NCBI RefSeq assembly: GCF_048569485.1
Contig: NW_027442244.1
Span: 248,001-312,000 of the forward strand
Source of the DNA: Anomaloglossus baeobatrachus
Taxonomy: Eukaryota; Chordata; Amphibia; Anura; Aromobatidae
Length of the DNA stretch: 64,000 nucleotides
Direction of reading: 5' to 3'
In this document: positions 22,713 through 36,593 of the stretch, one piece after another
Numbering within the stretch: the first letter of the stretch is position 1
Layout: every line of letters begins with the position of its first letter
Notes under the pieces: model-generated
Told to the model about the DNA's origin: nothing
The model's database searches: none
Seen by the model: only the letters and a program-made list of their open reading frames with translations
Translations under genes and position numbers: made by a program

Positions 22713-23832
22713 AACCAGAATTGGTTTGGGCCTCGAGTGGCACCCTGGCCTATGCCGGACACATCTTAGGGAGAGAGAGCGAGAGGGAGACAAACCCACG
22801 CCTACACAAGACATTTTGTCACCCAAGCCAACCCTTGAAAAGGCTGCTTTGCAGAGCAAAAACAAGAAGAATGGTGCGTTTTGCAGCCGCCGCAAACTGC
22901 AATGAATCTGAATAACTCCTCCTTTAGGGCGCAAGCAACTCCCCTCCCCCTTGCAGTCTTTCCAATTCACGATACAAAAAGACGGACAGGACAGGTTGCC
23001 TGACTTTCCGTCACTGCCACCCTTTGCCATCCTTACCCGTAGAAAGCCCTTTCATCATCCCCAAACCCTAATCTTTTCCCTTTCCTTCCCAGCCCCCAAA
23101 CCCTGCCCTCTGTACCTTTCTCACCACCCGCTTCCCTTCTCCTGTCATCCCCCTACCACCCGGGAAAAAAAGAGATTGCCCCCTCCTTCCACTAGCCCAC
23201 CCTCCCACCCAAAGAACAACTTCTTCTGCGCAGCTTGTTTTCTAGGCAGCAGCGCTATTGTGATGTCATCGGGGGGCATTGTGACAAGCCGCCAGTGTTC
23301 CGTCTCTTCATGTTGTGCACTGTTCAAACCGAAAATACATCAACAGGCAGGCTACAGAAAAGCTTACTAACAAAGGTTAGAGAGGGGCTTTCTCAGAGGG
23401 CTTTTTACAGTTTGTCTATTCCCAATTAGCCGGTTTAGTATACTTAATGAAAGTACTAATTCTTTCATAGGCCGCCCATTCTTAGTATTTGACGTTCAGG
23501 TAACAACAGGTAACTTTATTTGGAGTGGAAGCAGAGAGATAACACCAGATGCCAATTGTAGATCCTCTCACACCTGTGGTCACTGCAGCATCTGACTCCA
23601 CTTTGTCCAAAAGGGATCTATTCCATTCAATTACACATGATCTAGATTAGACTGACAACAAGATACTGCACGGGACATAGCAGAGTTGGTGAAGTTGAGT
23701 GGTGATGAGTTTGCTATTTGGATGAATAAAGCAAGTAAAAAGTGTGTTAGATAAAAATTCATTTCAATTCGCTAATCGGGCTAATATGAATCAGGTGAAT
23801 CGAGTTCTGCTTTTGGAAACTGGGTTAAGAAG

Positions 23833-24020
23833 GGGTGCACCGTTCCTGGAGGTACTGCAATACCAGGTCAATGCGTGGAGTGGACAGAGCAAGCTCTTTT
23901 TCCATCTCCCTGTTCTAAAAATCCATTTAATATATGGTCCCCAGATAGGGGACGTATCAGATATTAAACTGATAAGAACAGATACTACACTTGATCTTAG
24001 CCAAAAGGCCGAGAAGCGAT
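23833..24020 (-). ncRNA. RNU2: U2 snRNA (S unit)
   Basis: Complete, with consensus S flanks. Confidence 0.97.
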
Positions 24021-25140
24021 AACCAGAATTGGTTTGGGCCTCGAGTGGCACCCTGGCCTATGCCGGACACATCTTAGGGAGAGAGAGCGAGAGGGAGACA
24101 AACCCACGCCTACACAAGACATTTTGTCACCCAAGCCAACCCTTGAAAAGGCTGCTTTGCAGAGCAAAAACAAGAAGAATGGTGCGTTTTGCAGCCGCCG
24201 CCCACTGCAATGAATCTGAATAACTCCTCCTTTAGGGCGCAAGCAACTCCCCTCCCCCTTGCAGTCTTTCCAATTCACGATACAAAAAGACGGACAGGAC
24301 AGGTTGCCTGACTTTCCGTCACTGCCACCCTTTGCCATCCTTACCCGTAGAAAGCCCTTTCATCATCCCCAAACCCTAATCTTTTCCCTTTCCTTCCCAG
24401 CCCCCAAACCCTGCCCTCTGTACCTTTCTCACCACCCGCTTCCCTTCTCCTGTCATCCCCCTACCACCCGGGAAAAAAAGAGATTGCCCCCTCCTTCCAC
24501 TAGCCCACCCTCCCACCCAAAGAACAACTTCTTCTGCGCAGCTTGTTTTCTAGGCAGCAGCGCTATTGTGATGTCATCGGGGGGCATTGTGACAAGCCGC
24601 CAGTGTTCCGTCTCTTCATGTTGTGCACTGTTCAAACCGAAAATACATCAACAGGCAGGCTACAGAAAAGCTTACTAACAAAGGTTAGAGAGGGGCTTTC
24701 TCAGAGGGCTTTTTACAGTTTGTCTATTCCCAATTAGCCGGTTTAGTATACTTAATGAAAGTACTAATTCTTTCATAGGCCGCCCATTCTTAGTATTTGA
24801 CGTTCAGGTAACAACAGGTAACTTTATTTGGAGTGGAAGCAGAGAGATAACACCAGATGCCAATTGTAGATCCTCTCACACCTGTGGTCACTGCAGCATC
24901 TGACTCCACTTTGTCCAAAAGGGATCTATTCCATTCAATTACACATGATCTAGATTAGACTGACAACAAGATACTGCACGGGACATAGCAGAGTTGGTGA
25001 AGTTGAGTGGTGATGAGTTTGCTATTTGGATGAATAAAGCAAGTAAAAAGTGTGTTAGATAAAAATTCATTTCAATTCGCTAATCGGGCTAATATGAATC
25101 AGGTGAATCGAGTTCTGCTTTTGGAAACTGGGTTAAGAAG

Positions 25141-25328
25141 GGGTGCACCGTTCCTGGAGGTACTGCAATACCAGGTCAATGCGTGGAGTGGACAGAGCAA
25201 GCTCTTTTTCCATCTCCCTGTTCTAAAAATCCATTTAATATATGGTCCCCAGATAGGGGACGTATCAGATATTAAACTGATAAGAACAGATACTACACTT
25301 GATCTTAGCCAAAAGGCCGAGAAGCGAT
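25141..25328 (-). ncRNA. RNU2: U2 snRNA (S unit, 1-nt deletion beside the start)
   Basis: Complete RNA. One base of the CC immediately upstream of the start is missing (gcgataacag in place of gcgataaccag), which shortens PSE-to-start spacing by 1 nt. PSE spacing helps set the start site, so expression of this copy could differ slightly. Confidence 0.96.
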
Positions 25329-26447
25329 AACAGAATTGGTTTGGGCCTCGAGTGGCACCCTGGCCTATGCCGGACACATCTTAGGGAGAGAGAGCGAGAG
25401 GGAGACAAACCCACGCCTACACAAGACATTTTGTCACCCAAGCCAACCCTTGAAAAGGCTGCTTTGCAGAGCAAAAACAAGAAGAATGGTGCGTTTTGCA
25501 GCCGCCGCCCACTGCAATGAATCTGAATAACTCCTCCTTTAGGGCGCAAGCAACTCCCCTCCCCCTTGCAGTCTTTCCAATTCACGATACAAAAAGACGG
25601 ACAGGACAGGTTGCCTGACTTTCCGTCACTGCCACCCTTTGCCATCCTTACCCGTAGAAAGCCCTTTCATCATCCCCAAACCCTAATCTTTTCCCTTTCC
25701 TTCCCAGCCCCCAAACCCTGCCCTCTGTACCTTTCTCACCACCCGCTTCCCTTCTCCTGTCATCCCCCTACCACCCGGGAAAAAAAGAGATTGCCCCCTC
25801 CTTCCACTAGCCCACCCTCCCACCCAAAGAACAACTTCTTCTGCGCAGCTTGTTTTCTAGGCAGCAGCGCTATTGTGATGTCATCGGGGGGCATTGTGAC
25901 AAGCCGCCAGTGTTCCGTCTCTTCATGTTGTGCACTGTTCAAACCGAAAATACATCAACAGGCAGGCTACAGAAAAGCTTACTAACAAAGGTTAGAGAGG
26001 GGCTTTCTCAGAGGGCTTTTTACAGTTTGTCTATTCCCAATTAGCCGGTTTAGTATACTTAATGAAAGTACTAATTCTTTCATAGGCCGCCCATTCTTAG
26101 TATTTGACGTTCAGGTAACAACAGGTAACTTTATTTGGAGTGGAAGCAGAGAGATAACACCAGATGCCAATTGTAGATCCTCTCACACCTGTGGTCACTG
26201 CAGCATCTGACTCCACTTTGTCCAAAAGGGATCTATTCCATTCAATTACACATGATCTAGATTAGACTGACAACAAGATACTGCACGGGACATAGCAGAG
26301 TTGGTGAAGTTGAGTGGTGATGAGTTTGCTATTTGGATGAATAAAGCAAGTAAAAAGTGTGTTAGATAAAAATTCATTTCAATTCGCTAATCGGGCTAAT
26401 ATGAATCAGGTGAATCGAGTTCTGCTTTTGGAAACTGGGTTAAGAAG

Positions 26448-26635
26448 GGGTGCACCGTTCCTGGAGGTACTGCAATACCAGGTCAATGCGTGGAGTGGAC
26501 AGAGCAAGCTCTTTTTCCATCTCCCTGTTCTAAAAATCCATTTAATATATGGTCCCCAGATAGGGGACGTATCAGATATTAAACTGATAAGAACAGATAC
26601 TACACTTGATCTTAGCCAAAAGGCCGAGAAGCGAT
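26448..26635 (-). ncRNA. RNU2: U2 snRNA (S unit)
   Basis: Complete, with consensus S flanks. It lies 1,307 bp from the previous gene because of the deletion near 25330. Confidence 0.97.
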
Positions 26636-27755
26636 AACCAGAATTGGTTTGGGCCTCGAGTGGCACCCTGGCCTATGCCGGACACATCTTAGGGAGAGAG
26701 AGCGAGAGGGAGACAAACCCACGCCTACACAAGACATTTTGTCACCCAAGCCAACCCTTGAAAAGGCTGCTTTGCAGAGCAAAAACAAGAAGAATGGTGC
26801 GTTTTGCAGCCGCCGCCCACTGCAATGAATCTGAATAACTCCTCCTTTAGGGCGCAAGCAACTCCCCTCCCCCTTGCAGTCTTTCCAATTCACGATACAA
26901 AAAGACGGACAGGACAGGTTGCCTGACTTTCCGTCACTGCCACCCTTTGCCATCCTTACCCGTAGAAAGCCCTTTCATCATCCCCAAACCCTAATCTTTT
27001 CCCTTTCCTTCCCAGCCCCCAAACCCTGCCCTCTGTACCTTTCTCACCACCCGCTTCCCTTCTCCTGTCATCCCCCTACCACCCGGGAAAAAAAGAGATT
27101 GCCCCCTCCTTCCACTAGCCCACCCTCCCACCCAAAGAACAACTTCTTCTGCGCAGCTTGTTTTCTAGGCAGCAGCGCTATTGTGATGTCATCGGGGGGC
27201 ATTGTGACAAGCCGCCAGTGTTCCGTCTCTTCATGTTGTGCACTGTTCAAACCGAAAATACATCAACAGGCAGGCTACAGAAAAGCTTACTAACAAAGGT
27301 TAGAGAGGGGCTTTCTCAGAGGGCTTTTTACAGTTTGTCTATTCCCAATTAGCCGGTTTAGTATACTTAATGAAAGTACTAATTCTTTCATAGGCCGCCC
27401 ATTCTTAGTATTTGACGTTCAGGTAACAACAGGTAACTTTATTTGGAGTGGAAGCAGAGAGATAACACCAGATGCCAATTGTAGATCCTCTCACACCTGT
27501 GGTCACTGCAGCATCTGACTCCACTTTGTCCAAAAGGGATCTATTCCATTCAATTACACATGATCTAGATTAGACTGACAACAAGATACTGCACGGGACA
27601 TAGCAGAGTTGGTGAAGTTGAGTGGTGATGAGTTTGCTATTTGGATGAATAAAGCAAGTAAAAAGTGTGTTAGATAAAAATTCATTTCAATTCGCTAATC
27701 GGGCTAATATGAATCAGGTGAATCGAGTTCTGCTTTTGGAAACTGGGTTAAGAAG

Positions 27756-27943
27756 GGGTGCACCGTTCCTGGAGGTACTGCAATACCAGGTCAATGCGTG
27801 GAGTGGACAGAGCAAGCTCTTTTTCCATCTCCCTGTTCTAAAAATCCATTTAATATATGGTCCCCAGATAGGGGACGTATCAGATATTAAACTGATAAGA
27901 ACAGATACTACACTTGATCTTAGCCAAAAGGCCGAGAAGCGAT
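27756..27943 (-). ncRNA. RNU2: U2 snRNA (S unit)
   Basis: Complete. The spacer on its upstream side has gacattcagg for gacgttcagg near 28724. Confidence 0.97.
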
Positions 27944-29063
27944 AACCAGAATTGGTTTGGGCCTCGAGTGGCACCCTGGCCTATGCCGGACACATCTTAG
28001 GGAGAGAGAGCGAGAGGGAGACAAACCCACGCCTACACAAGACATTTTGTCACCCAAGCCAACCCTTGAAAAGGCTGCTTTGCAGAGCAAAAACAAGAAG
28101 AATGGTGCGTTTTGCAGCCGCCGCCCACTGCAATGAATCTGAATAACTCCTCCTTTAGGGCGCAAGCAACTCCCCTCCCCCTTGCAGTCTTTCCAATTCA
28201 CGATACAAAAAGACGGACAGGACAGGTTGCCTGACTTTCCGTCACTGCCACCCTTTGCCATCCTTACCCGTAGAAAGCCCTTTCATCATCCCCAAACCCT
28301 AATCTTTTCCCTTTCCTTCCCAGCCCCCAAACCCTGCCCTCTGTACCTTTCTCACCACCCGCTTCCCTTCTCCTGTCATCCCCCTACCACCCGGGAAAAA
28401 AAGAGATTGCCCCCTCCTTCCACTAGCCCACCCTCCCACCCAAAGAACAACTTCTTCTGCGCAGCTTGTTTTCTAGGCAGCAGCGCTATTGTGATGTCAT
28501 CGGGGGGCATTGTGACAAGCCGCCAGTGTTCCGTCTCTTCATGTTGTGCACTGTTCAAACCGAAAATACATCAACAGGCAGGCTACAGAAAAGCTTACTA
28601 ACAAAGGTTAGAGAGGGGCTTTCTCAGAGGGCTTTTTACAGTTTGTCTATTCCCAATTAGCCGGTTTAGTATACTTAATGAAAGTACTAATTCTTTCATA
28701 GGCCGCCCATTCTTAGTATTTGACATTCAGGTAACAACAGGTAACTTTATTTGGAGTGGAAGCAGAGAGATAACACCAGATGCCAATTGTAGATCCTCTC
28801 ACACCTGTGGTCACTGCAGCATCTGACTCCACTTTGTCCAAAAGGGATCTATTCCATTCAATTACACATGATCTAGATTAGACTGACAACAAGATACTGC
28901 ACGGGACATAGCAGAGTTGGTGAAGTTGAGTGGTGATGAGTTTGCTATTTGGATGAATAAAGCAAGTAAAAAGTGTGTTAGATAAAAATTCATTTCAATT
29001 CGCTAATCGGGCTAATATGAATCAGGTGAATCGAGTTCTGCTTTTGGAAACTGGGTTAAGAAG

Positions 29064-29251
29064 GGGTGCACCGTTCCTGGAGGTACTGCAATACCAGGTC
29101 AATGCGTGGAGTGGACAGAGCAAGCTCTTTTTCCATCTCCCTGTTCTAAAAATCCATTTAATATATGGTCCCCAGATAGGGGACGTATCAGATATTAAAC
29201 TGATAAGAACAGATACTACACTTGATCTTAGCCAAAAGGCCGAGAAGCGAT
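29064..29251 (-). ncRNA. RNU2: U2 snRNA (S unit)
   Basis: Complete, with consensus S flanks. Confidence 0.97.
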
Positions 29252-30369
29252 AACCAGAATTGGTTTGGGCCTCGAGTGGCACCCTGGCCTATGCCGGACA
29301 CATCTTAGGGAGAGAGAGCGAGAGGGAGACAAACCCACGCCTACACAAGACATTTTGTCACCCAAGCCAACCCTTGAAAAGGCTGCTTTGCAGAGCAAAA
29401 ACAAGAAGAATGGTGCGTTTTGCAGCCGCCGCCCACTGCAATGAATCTGAATAACTCCTCCTTTAGGGCGCAAGCAACTCCCCTCCCCCTTGCAGTCTTT
29501 CCAATTCACGATACAAAAAGACGGACAGGACAGGTTGCCTGACTTTCCGTCACTGCCACCCTTTGCCATCCTTACCCGTAGAAAGCCCTTTCATCATCCC
29601 CAAACCCTAATCTTTTCCCTTTCCTTCCCAGCCCCCAAACCCTGCCCTCTGTACCTTTCTCACCACCCGCTTCCCTTCTCCTGTCATCCCCCTACCACCC
29701 GGGAAAAAAAGAGATTGCCCCCTCCTTCCACTAGCCCACCCTCCCACCCAAAGAACAACTTCTTCTGCGCAGCTTGTTTTCTAGGCAGCAGCGCTATTGT
29801 GATGTCATCGGGGGGCATTGTGACAAGCCGCCAGTGTTCCGTCTCTTCATGTTGTGCACTGTTCAAACCGAAAATACATCAACAGGCAGGCTACAGAAAA
29901 GCTTACTAACAAAGGTTAGAGAGGGGCTTTCTCAGAGGGCTTTTTACAGTTTGTCTATTCCCAATTAGCCGGTTTAGTATACTTAATGAAAGTACTAATT
30001 CTTTCATAGGCCGCCCATTCTTAGTATTTGACGTTCAGGTAACAACAGGTAACTTTATTTGGAGTGGAAGCAGAGAGATAACACCAGATGCCAATTGTAG
30101 ATCCTCTCACACCTGTGGTCACTGCAGCATCTGACTCCACTTTGTCCAAAAGGGATCTATTCCATTCAATTACACATGATCTAGATTAGACTGACAACAA
30201 GATACTGCACGGGACATAGCAGAGTTGGTGAAGTTGAGTGGTGATGAGTTTGCTATTTGGATGAATAAAGCAAGTAAAAAGTGTTAGATAAAAATTCATT
30301 TCAATTCGCTAATCGGGCTAATATGAATCAGGTGAATCGAGTTCTGCTTTTGGAAACTGGGTTAAGAAG

Positions 30370-30557
30370 GGGTGCACCGTTCCTGGAGGTACTGCAATAC
30401 CAGGTCAATGCGTGGAGTGGACAGAGCAAGCTCTTTTTCCATCTCCCTGTTCTAAAAATCCATTTAATATATGGTCCCCAGATAGGGGACGTATCAGATA
30501 TTAAACTGATAAGAACAGATACTACACTTGATCTTAGCCAAAAGGCCGAGAAGCGAT
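30370..30557 (-). ncRNA. RNU2: U2 snRNA (S unit, short 3' spacer)
   Basis: Complete. A GT is missing from gtgtgttag about 85 nt past the RNA 3' end (near 30283), giving a 1,306 bp period. Confidence 0.97.
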
Positions 30558-31677
30558 AACCAGAATTGGTTTGGGCCTCGAGTGGCACCCTGGCCTATGC
30601 CGGACACATCTTAGGGAGAGAGAGCGAGAGGGAGACAAACCCACGCCTACACAAGACATTTTGTCACCCAAGCCAACCCTTGAAAAGGCTGCTTTGCAGA
30701 GCAAAAACAAGAAGAATGGTGCGTTTTGCAGCCGCCGCCCACTGCAATGAATCTGAATAACTCCTCCTTTAGGGCGCAAGCAACTCCCCTCCCCCTTGCA
30801 GTCTTTCCAATTCACGATACAAAAAGACGGACAGGACAGGTTGCCTGACTTTCCGTCACTGCCACCCTTTGCCATCCTTACCCGTAGAAAGCCCTTTCAT
30901 CATCCCCAAACCCTAATCTTTTCCCTTTCCTTCCCAGCCCCCAAACCCTGCCCTCTGTACCTTTCTCACCACCCGCTTCCCTTCTCCTGTCATCCCCCTA
31001 CCACCCGGGAAAAAAAGAGATTGCCCCCTCCTTCCACTAGCCCACCCTCCCACCCAAAGAACAACTTCTTCTGCGCAGCTTGTTTTCTAGGCAGCAGCGC
31101 TATTGTGATGTCATCGGGGGGCATTGTGACAAGCCGCCAGTGTTCCGTCTCTTCATGTTGTGCACTGTTCAAACCGAAAATACATCAACAGGCAGGCTAC
31201 AGAAAAGCTTACTAACAAAGGTTAGAGAGGGGCTTTCTCAGAGGGCTTTTTACAGTTTGTCTATTCCCAATTAGCCGGTTTAGTATACTTAATGAAAGTA
31301 CTAATTCTTTCATAGGCCGCCCATTCTTAGTATTTGACGTTCAGGTAACAACAGGTAACTTTATTTGGAGTGGAAGCAGAGAGATAACACCAGATGCCAA
31401 TTGTAGATCCTCTCACACCTGTGGTCACTGCAGCATCTGACTCCACTTTGTCCAAAAGGGATCTATTCCATTCAATTACACATGATCTAGATTAGACTGA
31501 CAACAAGATACTGCACGGGACATAGCAGAGTTGGTGAAGTTGAGTGGTGATGAGTTTGCTATTTGGATGAATAAAGCAAGTAAAAAGTGTGTTAGATAAA
31601 AATTCATTTCAATTCGCTAATCGGGCTAATATGAATCAGGTGAATCGAGTTCTGCTTTTGGAAACTGGGTTAAGAAG

Positions 31678-32669
31678 GGGTGCACCGTTCCTGGAGGTAC
31701 TGCAATACCAGGTCAATGCGTGGAGTGGACAGAGCAAGCTCTTTTTCCATCTCCCTGTTCTAAAAATCCATTTAATATATGGTCCCCAGATAGGGGACGT
31801 ATCAGATATTAAACTGATAAGAACAGATTTTTGATTTAATGAAGCTTTCCAAAGCACCACAAAAAATGCATGACCGAAGTCACACCAAAAACAGTGCAAA
31901 GGCTAGGATTCGTGTGGACCCCACCGTGAGGAGAGGGTCCCCAAAAATCAAACCCGTCCCTCCGAGCCAGAAGGCCACAGCAAGGGTCAGGGATCTTCGG
32001 TGCTCCCCCAAGCCGAAGCCTGGTTGAGCCTTGTCGTTGCTCCCAGCGTCCACCCAGGCATCTTACCCAAGTGGAGTAGAGAGCTACTAGTTGTTGGTTT
32101 CGCAGCCGAAACTGCCCGGACCGTCAACCGGTGTTGGTTTCTCAGCCCAAGGCTAACCGGACCTCCAACCGGGTGTTGGTTTCTCAGCCGAAGCTGACCC
32201 AGACCTCCAACCGGGTGTTGGTTTCTCAGCCGAAGCTGACCCAGACCTCCAACCGGGTGTTAGTTTCTCAGCCCAAAGCTGACCAGACCTCCGACCGGGA
32301 TTGTAAAAATTTCCCTTCCTAGCCAGAAGGCCGGGATAGGGTAATATGCTCAAAAAGTATGAAAAGGCAAGGTACGGTGTGCTACAGAGCCCAAGGCTTG
32401 CCGGGGTCCCAAGCCAGCAAGCTCAGACTCACTCCAGGGTCGTCAGTCCTGGGGCACGTTGTACCATAGCCCCCCACCCTTACTCAGTCTAATAGCCTCG
32501 ATCCTGGTAGGGCCATGTTTTCCTCTAGATGAATATACTATCCACCCAGAGTACTAGCAAGCGCAACCTTCCAGTGTGCATTGTATCATTGTACTAAGGT
32601 GGCCTGGAGCTTAAACCACCTCTTCGAACAACACTACACTTGATCTTAGCCAAAAGGCCGAGAAGCGAT
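31678..32669 (-). pseudogene. RNU2: U2 snRNA gene split by element B
   Basis: U2 nt 1-37 are at 32633-32669 and nt 38-188 at 31678-31828. Junctions match those of the split gene at 16489-17480. Confidence 0.95.
31829..32632 (-). mobile_element. Element B copy 4
   Basis: 804 bp, the sister of the copy at 16640-17443 with the same odd 5' junction. Repeat units start at 32092, 32132, 32174, 32216 and 32258. Differences from the sister include aaacccgtcc, gattgtaaaa and several repeat-unit bases. Confidence 0.87.
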
Positions 32670-33789
32670 AACCAGAATTGGTTTGGGCCTCGAGTGGCAC
32701 CCTGGCCTATGCCGGACACATCTTAGGGAGAGAGAGCGAGAGGGAGACAAACCCACGCCTACACAAGACATTTTGTCACCCAAGCCAACCCTTGAAAAGG
32801 CTGCTTTGCAGAGCAAAAACAAGAAGAATGGTGCGTTTTGCAGCCGCCGCCCACTGCAATGAATCTGAATAACTCCTCCTTTAGGGCGCAAGCAACTCCC
32901 CTCCCCCTTGCAGTCTTTCCAATTCACGATACAAAAAGACGGACAGGACAGGTTGCCTGACTTTCCGTCACTGCCACCCTTTGCCATCCTTACCCGTAGA
33001 AAGCCCTTTCATCATCCCCAAACCCTAATCTTTTCCCTTTCCTTCCCAGCCCCCAAACCCTGCCCTCTGTACCTTTCTCACCACCCGCTTCCCTTCTCCT
33101 GTCATCCCCCTACCACCCGGGAAAAAAAGAGATTGCCCCCTCCTTCCACTAGCCCACCCTCCCACCCAAAGAACAACTTCTTCTGCGCAGCTTGTTTTCT
33201 AGGCAGCAGCGCTATTGTGATGTCATCGGGGGGCATTGTGACAAGCCGCCAGTGTTCCGTCTCTTCATGTTGTGCACTGTTCAAACCGAAAATACATCAA
33301 CAGGCAGGCTACAGAAAAGCTTACTAACAAAGGTTAGAGAGGGGCTTTCTCAGAGGGCTTTTTACAGTTTGTCTATTCCCAATTAGCCGGTTTAGTATAC
33401 TTAATGAAAGTACTAATTCTTTCATAGGCCGCCCATTCTTAGTATTTGACGTTCAGGTAACAACAGGTAACTTTATTTGGAGTGGAAGCAGAGAGATAAC
33501 ACCAGATGCCAATTGTAGATCCTCTCACACCTGTGGTCACTGCAGCATCTGACTCCACTTTGTCCAAAAGGGATCTATTCCATTCAATTACACATGATCT
33601 AGATTAGACTGACAACAAGATACTGCACGGGACATAGCAGAGTTGGTGAAGTTGAGTGGTGATGAGTTTGCTATTTGGATGAATAAAGCAAGTAAAAAGT
33701 GTGTTAGATAAAAATTCATTTCAATTCGCTAATCGGGCTAATATGAATCAGGTGAATCGAGTTCTGCTTTTGGAAACTGGGTTAAGAAG

Positions 33790-33977
33790 GGGTGCACCGT
33801 TCCTGGAGGTACTGCAATACCAGGTCAATGCGTGGAGTGGACAGAGCAAGCTCTTTTTCCATCTCCCTGTTCTAAAAATCCATTTAATATATGGTCCCCA
33901 GATAGGGGACGTATCAGATATTAAACTGATAAGAACAGATACTACACTTGATCTTAGCCAAAAGGCCGAGAAGCGAT
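33790..33977 (-). ncRNA. RNU2: U2 snRNA (S unit)
   Basis: Complete. The spacer upstream of it carries two changes (tagagtgggg near 34648, and the L-like gccctttctt near 34743), a possible trace of gene conversion from an L unit. Confidence 0.97.
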
Positions 33978-35097
33978 AACCAGAATTGGTTTGGGCCTCG
34001 AGTGGCACCCTGGCCTATGCCGGACACATCTTAGGGAGAGAGAGCGAGAGGGAGACAAACCCACGCCTACACAAGACATTTTGTCACCCAAGCCAACCCT
34101 TGAAAAGGCTGCTTTGCAGAGCAAAAACAAGAAGAATGGTGCGTTTTGCAGCCGCCGCCCACTGCAATGAATCTGAATAACTCCTCCTTTAGGGCGCAAG
34201 CAACTCCCCTCCCCCTTGCAGTCTTTCCAATTCACGATACAAAAAGACGGACAGGACAGGTTGCCTGACTTTCCGTCACTGCCACCCTTTGCCATCCTTA
34301 CCCGTAGAAAGCCCTTTCATCATCCCCAAACCCTAATCTTTTCCCTTTCCTTCCCAGCCCCCAAACCCTGCCCTCTGTACCTTTCTCACCACCCGCTTCC
34401 CTTCTCCTGTCATCCCCCTACCACCCGGGAAAAAAAGAGATTGCCCCCTCCTTCCACTAGCCCACCCTCCCACCCAAAGAACAACTTCTTCTGCGCAGCT
34501 TGTTTTCTAGGCAGCAGCGCTATTGTGATGTCATCGGGGGGCATTGTGACAAGCCGCCAGTGTTCCGTCTCTTCATGTTGTGCACTGTTCAAACCGAAAA
34601 TACATCAACAGGCAGGCTACAGAAAAGCTTACTAACAAAGGTTAGAGTGGGGCTTTCTCAGAGGGCTTTTTACAGTTTGTCTATTCCCAATTAGCCGGTT
34701 TAGTATACTTAATGAAAGTACTAATTCTTTCATAGGCCGCCCTTTCTTAGTATTTGACGTTCAGGTAACAACAGGTAACTTTATTTGGAGTGGAAGCAGA
34801 GAGATAACACCAGATGCCAATTGTAGATCCTCTCACACCTGTGGTCACTGCAGCATCTGACTCCACTTTGTCCAAAAGGGATCTATTCCATTCAATTACA
34901 CATGATCTAGATTAGACTGACAACAAGATACTGCACGGGACATAGCAGAGTTGGTGAAGTTGAGTGGTGATGAGTTTGCTATTTGGATGAATAAAGCAAG
35001 TAAAAAGTGTGTTAGATAAAAATTCATTTCAATTCGCTAATCGGGCTAATATGAATCAGGTGAATCGAGTTCTGCTTTTGGAAACTGGGTTAAGAAG

Positions 35098-35285
35098 GGG
35101 TGCACCGTTCCTGGAGGTACTGCAATACCAGGTCAATGCGTGGAGTGGACAGAGCAAGCTCTTTTTCCATCTCCCTGTTCTAAAAATCCATTTAATATAT
35201 GGTCCCCAGATAGGGGACGTATCAGATATTAAACTGATAAGAACAGATACTACACTTGATCTTAGCCAAAAGGCCGAGAAGCGAT
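35098..35285 (-). ncRNA. RNU2: U2 snRNA (S unit)
   Basis: Complete. There is one change between PSE and start (plus-strand T at 35322, about -37). Confidence 0.97.
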
Positions 35286-36405
35286 AACCAGAATTGGTTT
35301 GGGCCTCGAGTGGCACCCTGGTCTATGCCGGACACATCTTAGGGAGAGAGAGCGAGAGGGAGACAAACCCACGCCTACACAAGACATTTTGTCACCCAAG
35401 CCAACCCTTGAAAAGGCTGCTTTGCAGAGCAAAAACAAGAAGAATGGTGCGTTTTGCAGCCGCCGCCCACTGCAATGAATCTGAATAACTCCTCCTTTAG
35501 GGCGCAAGCAACTCCCCTCCCCCTTGCAGTCTTTCCAATTCACGATACAAAAAGACGGACAGGACAGGTTGCCTGACTTTCCGTCACTGCCACCCTTTGC
35601 CATCCTTACCCGTAGAAAGCCCTTTCATCATCCCCAAACCCTAATCTTTTCCCTTTCCTTCCCAGCCCCCAAACCCTGCCCTCTGTACCTTTCTCACCAC
35701 CCGCTTCCCTTCTCCTGTCATCCCCCTACCACCCGGGAAAAAAAGAGATTGCCCCCTCCTTCCACTAGCCCACCCTCCCACCCAAAGAACAACTTCTTCT
35801 GCGCAGCTTGTTTTCTAGGCAGCAGCGCTATTGTGATGTCATCGGGGGGCATTGTGACAAGCCGCCAGTGTTCCGTCTCTTCATGTTGTGCACTGTTCAA
35901 ACCGAAAATACATCAACAGGCAGGCTACAGAAAAGCTTACTAACAAAGGTTAGAGAGGGGCTTTCTCAGAGGGCTTTTTACAGTTTGTCTATTCCCAATT
36001 AGCCGGTTTAGTATACTTAATGAAAGTACTAATTCTTTCATAGGCCGCCCATTCTTAGTATTTGACGTTCAGGTAACAACAGGTAACTTTATTTGGAGTG
36101 GAAGCAGAGAGATAACACCAGATGCCAATTGTAGATCCTCTCACACCTGTGGTCACTGCAGCATCTGACTCCACTTTGTCCAAAAGGGATCTATTCCATT
36201 CAATTACACATGATCTAGATTAGACTGACAACAAGATACTGCACGGGACATAGCAGAGTTGGTGAAGTTGAGTGGTGATGAGTTTGCTATTTGGATGAAT
36301 AAAGCAAGTAAAAAGTGTGTTAGATAAAAATTCATTTCAATTCGCTAATCGGGCTAATATGAATCAGGTGAATCGAGTTCTGCTTTTGGAAACTGGGTTA
36401 AGAAG

Positions 36406-36593
36406 GGGTGCACCGTTCCTGGAGGTACTGCAATACCAGGTCAATGCGTGGAGTGGACAGAGCAAGCTCTTTTTCCATCTCCCTGTTCTAAAAATCCATT
36501 TAATATATGGTCCCCAGATAGGGGACGTATCAGATATTAAACTGATAAGAACAGATACTACACTTGATCTTAGCCAAAAGGCCGAGAAGCGAT
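36406..36593 (-). ncRNA. RNU2: U2 snRNA (S unit)
   Basis: Complete. Its far 5' flank has two private changes (cttgctttctagg near 37120 and ctgttaaaacc near 37206). Confidence 0.97.
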
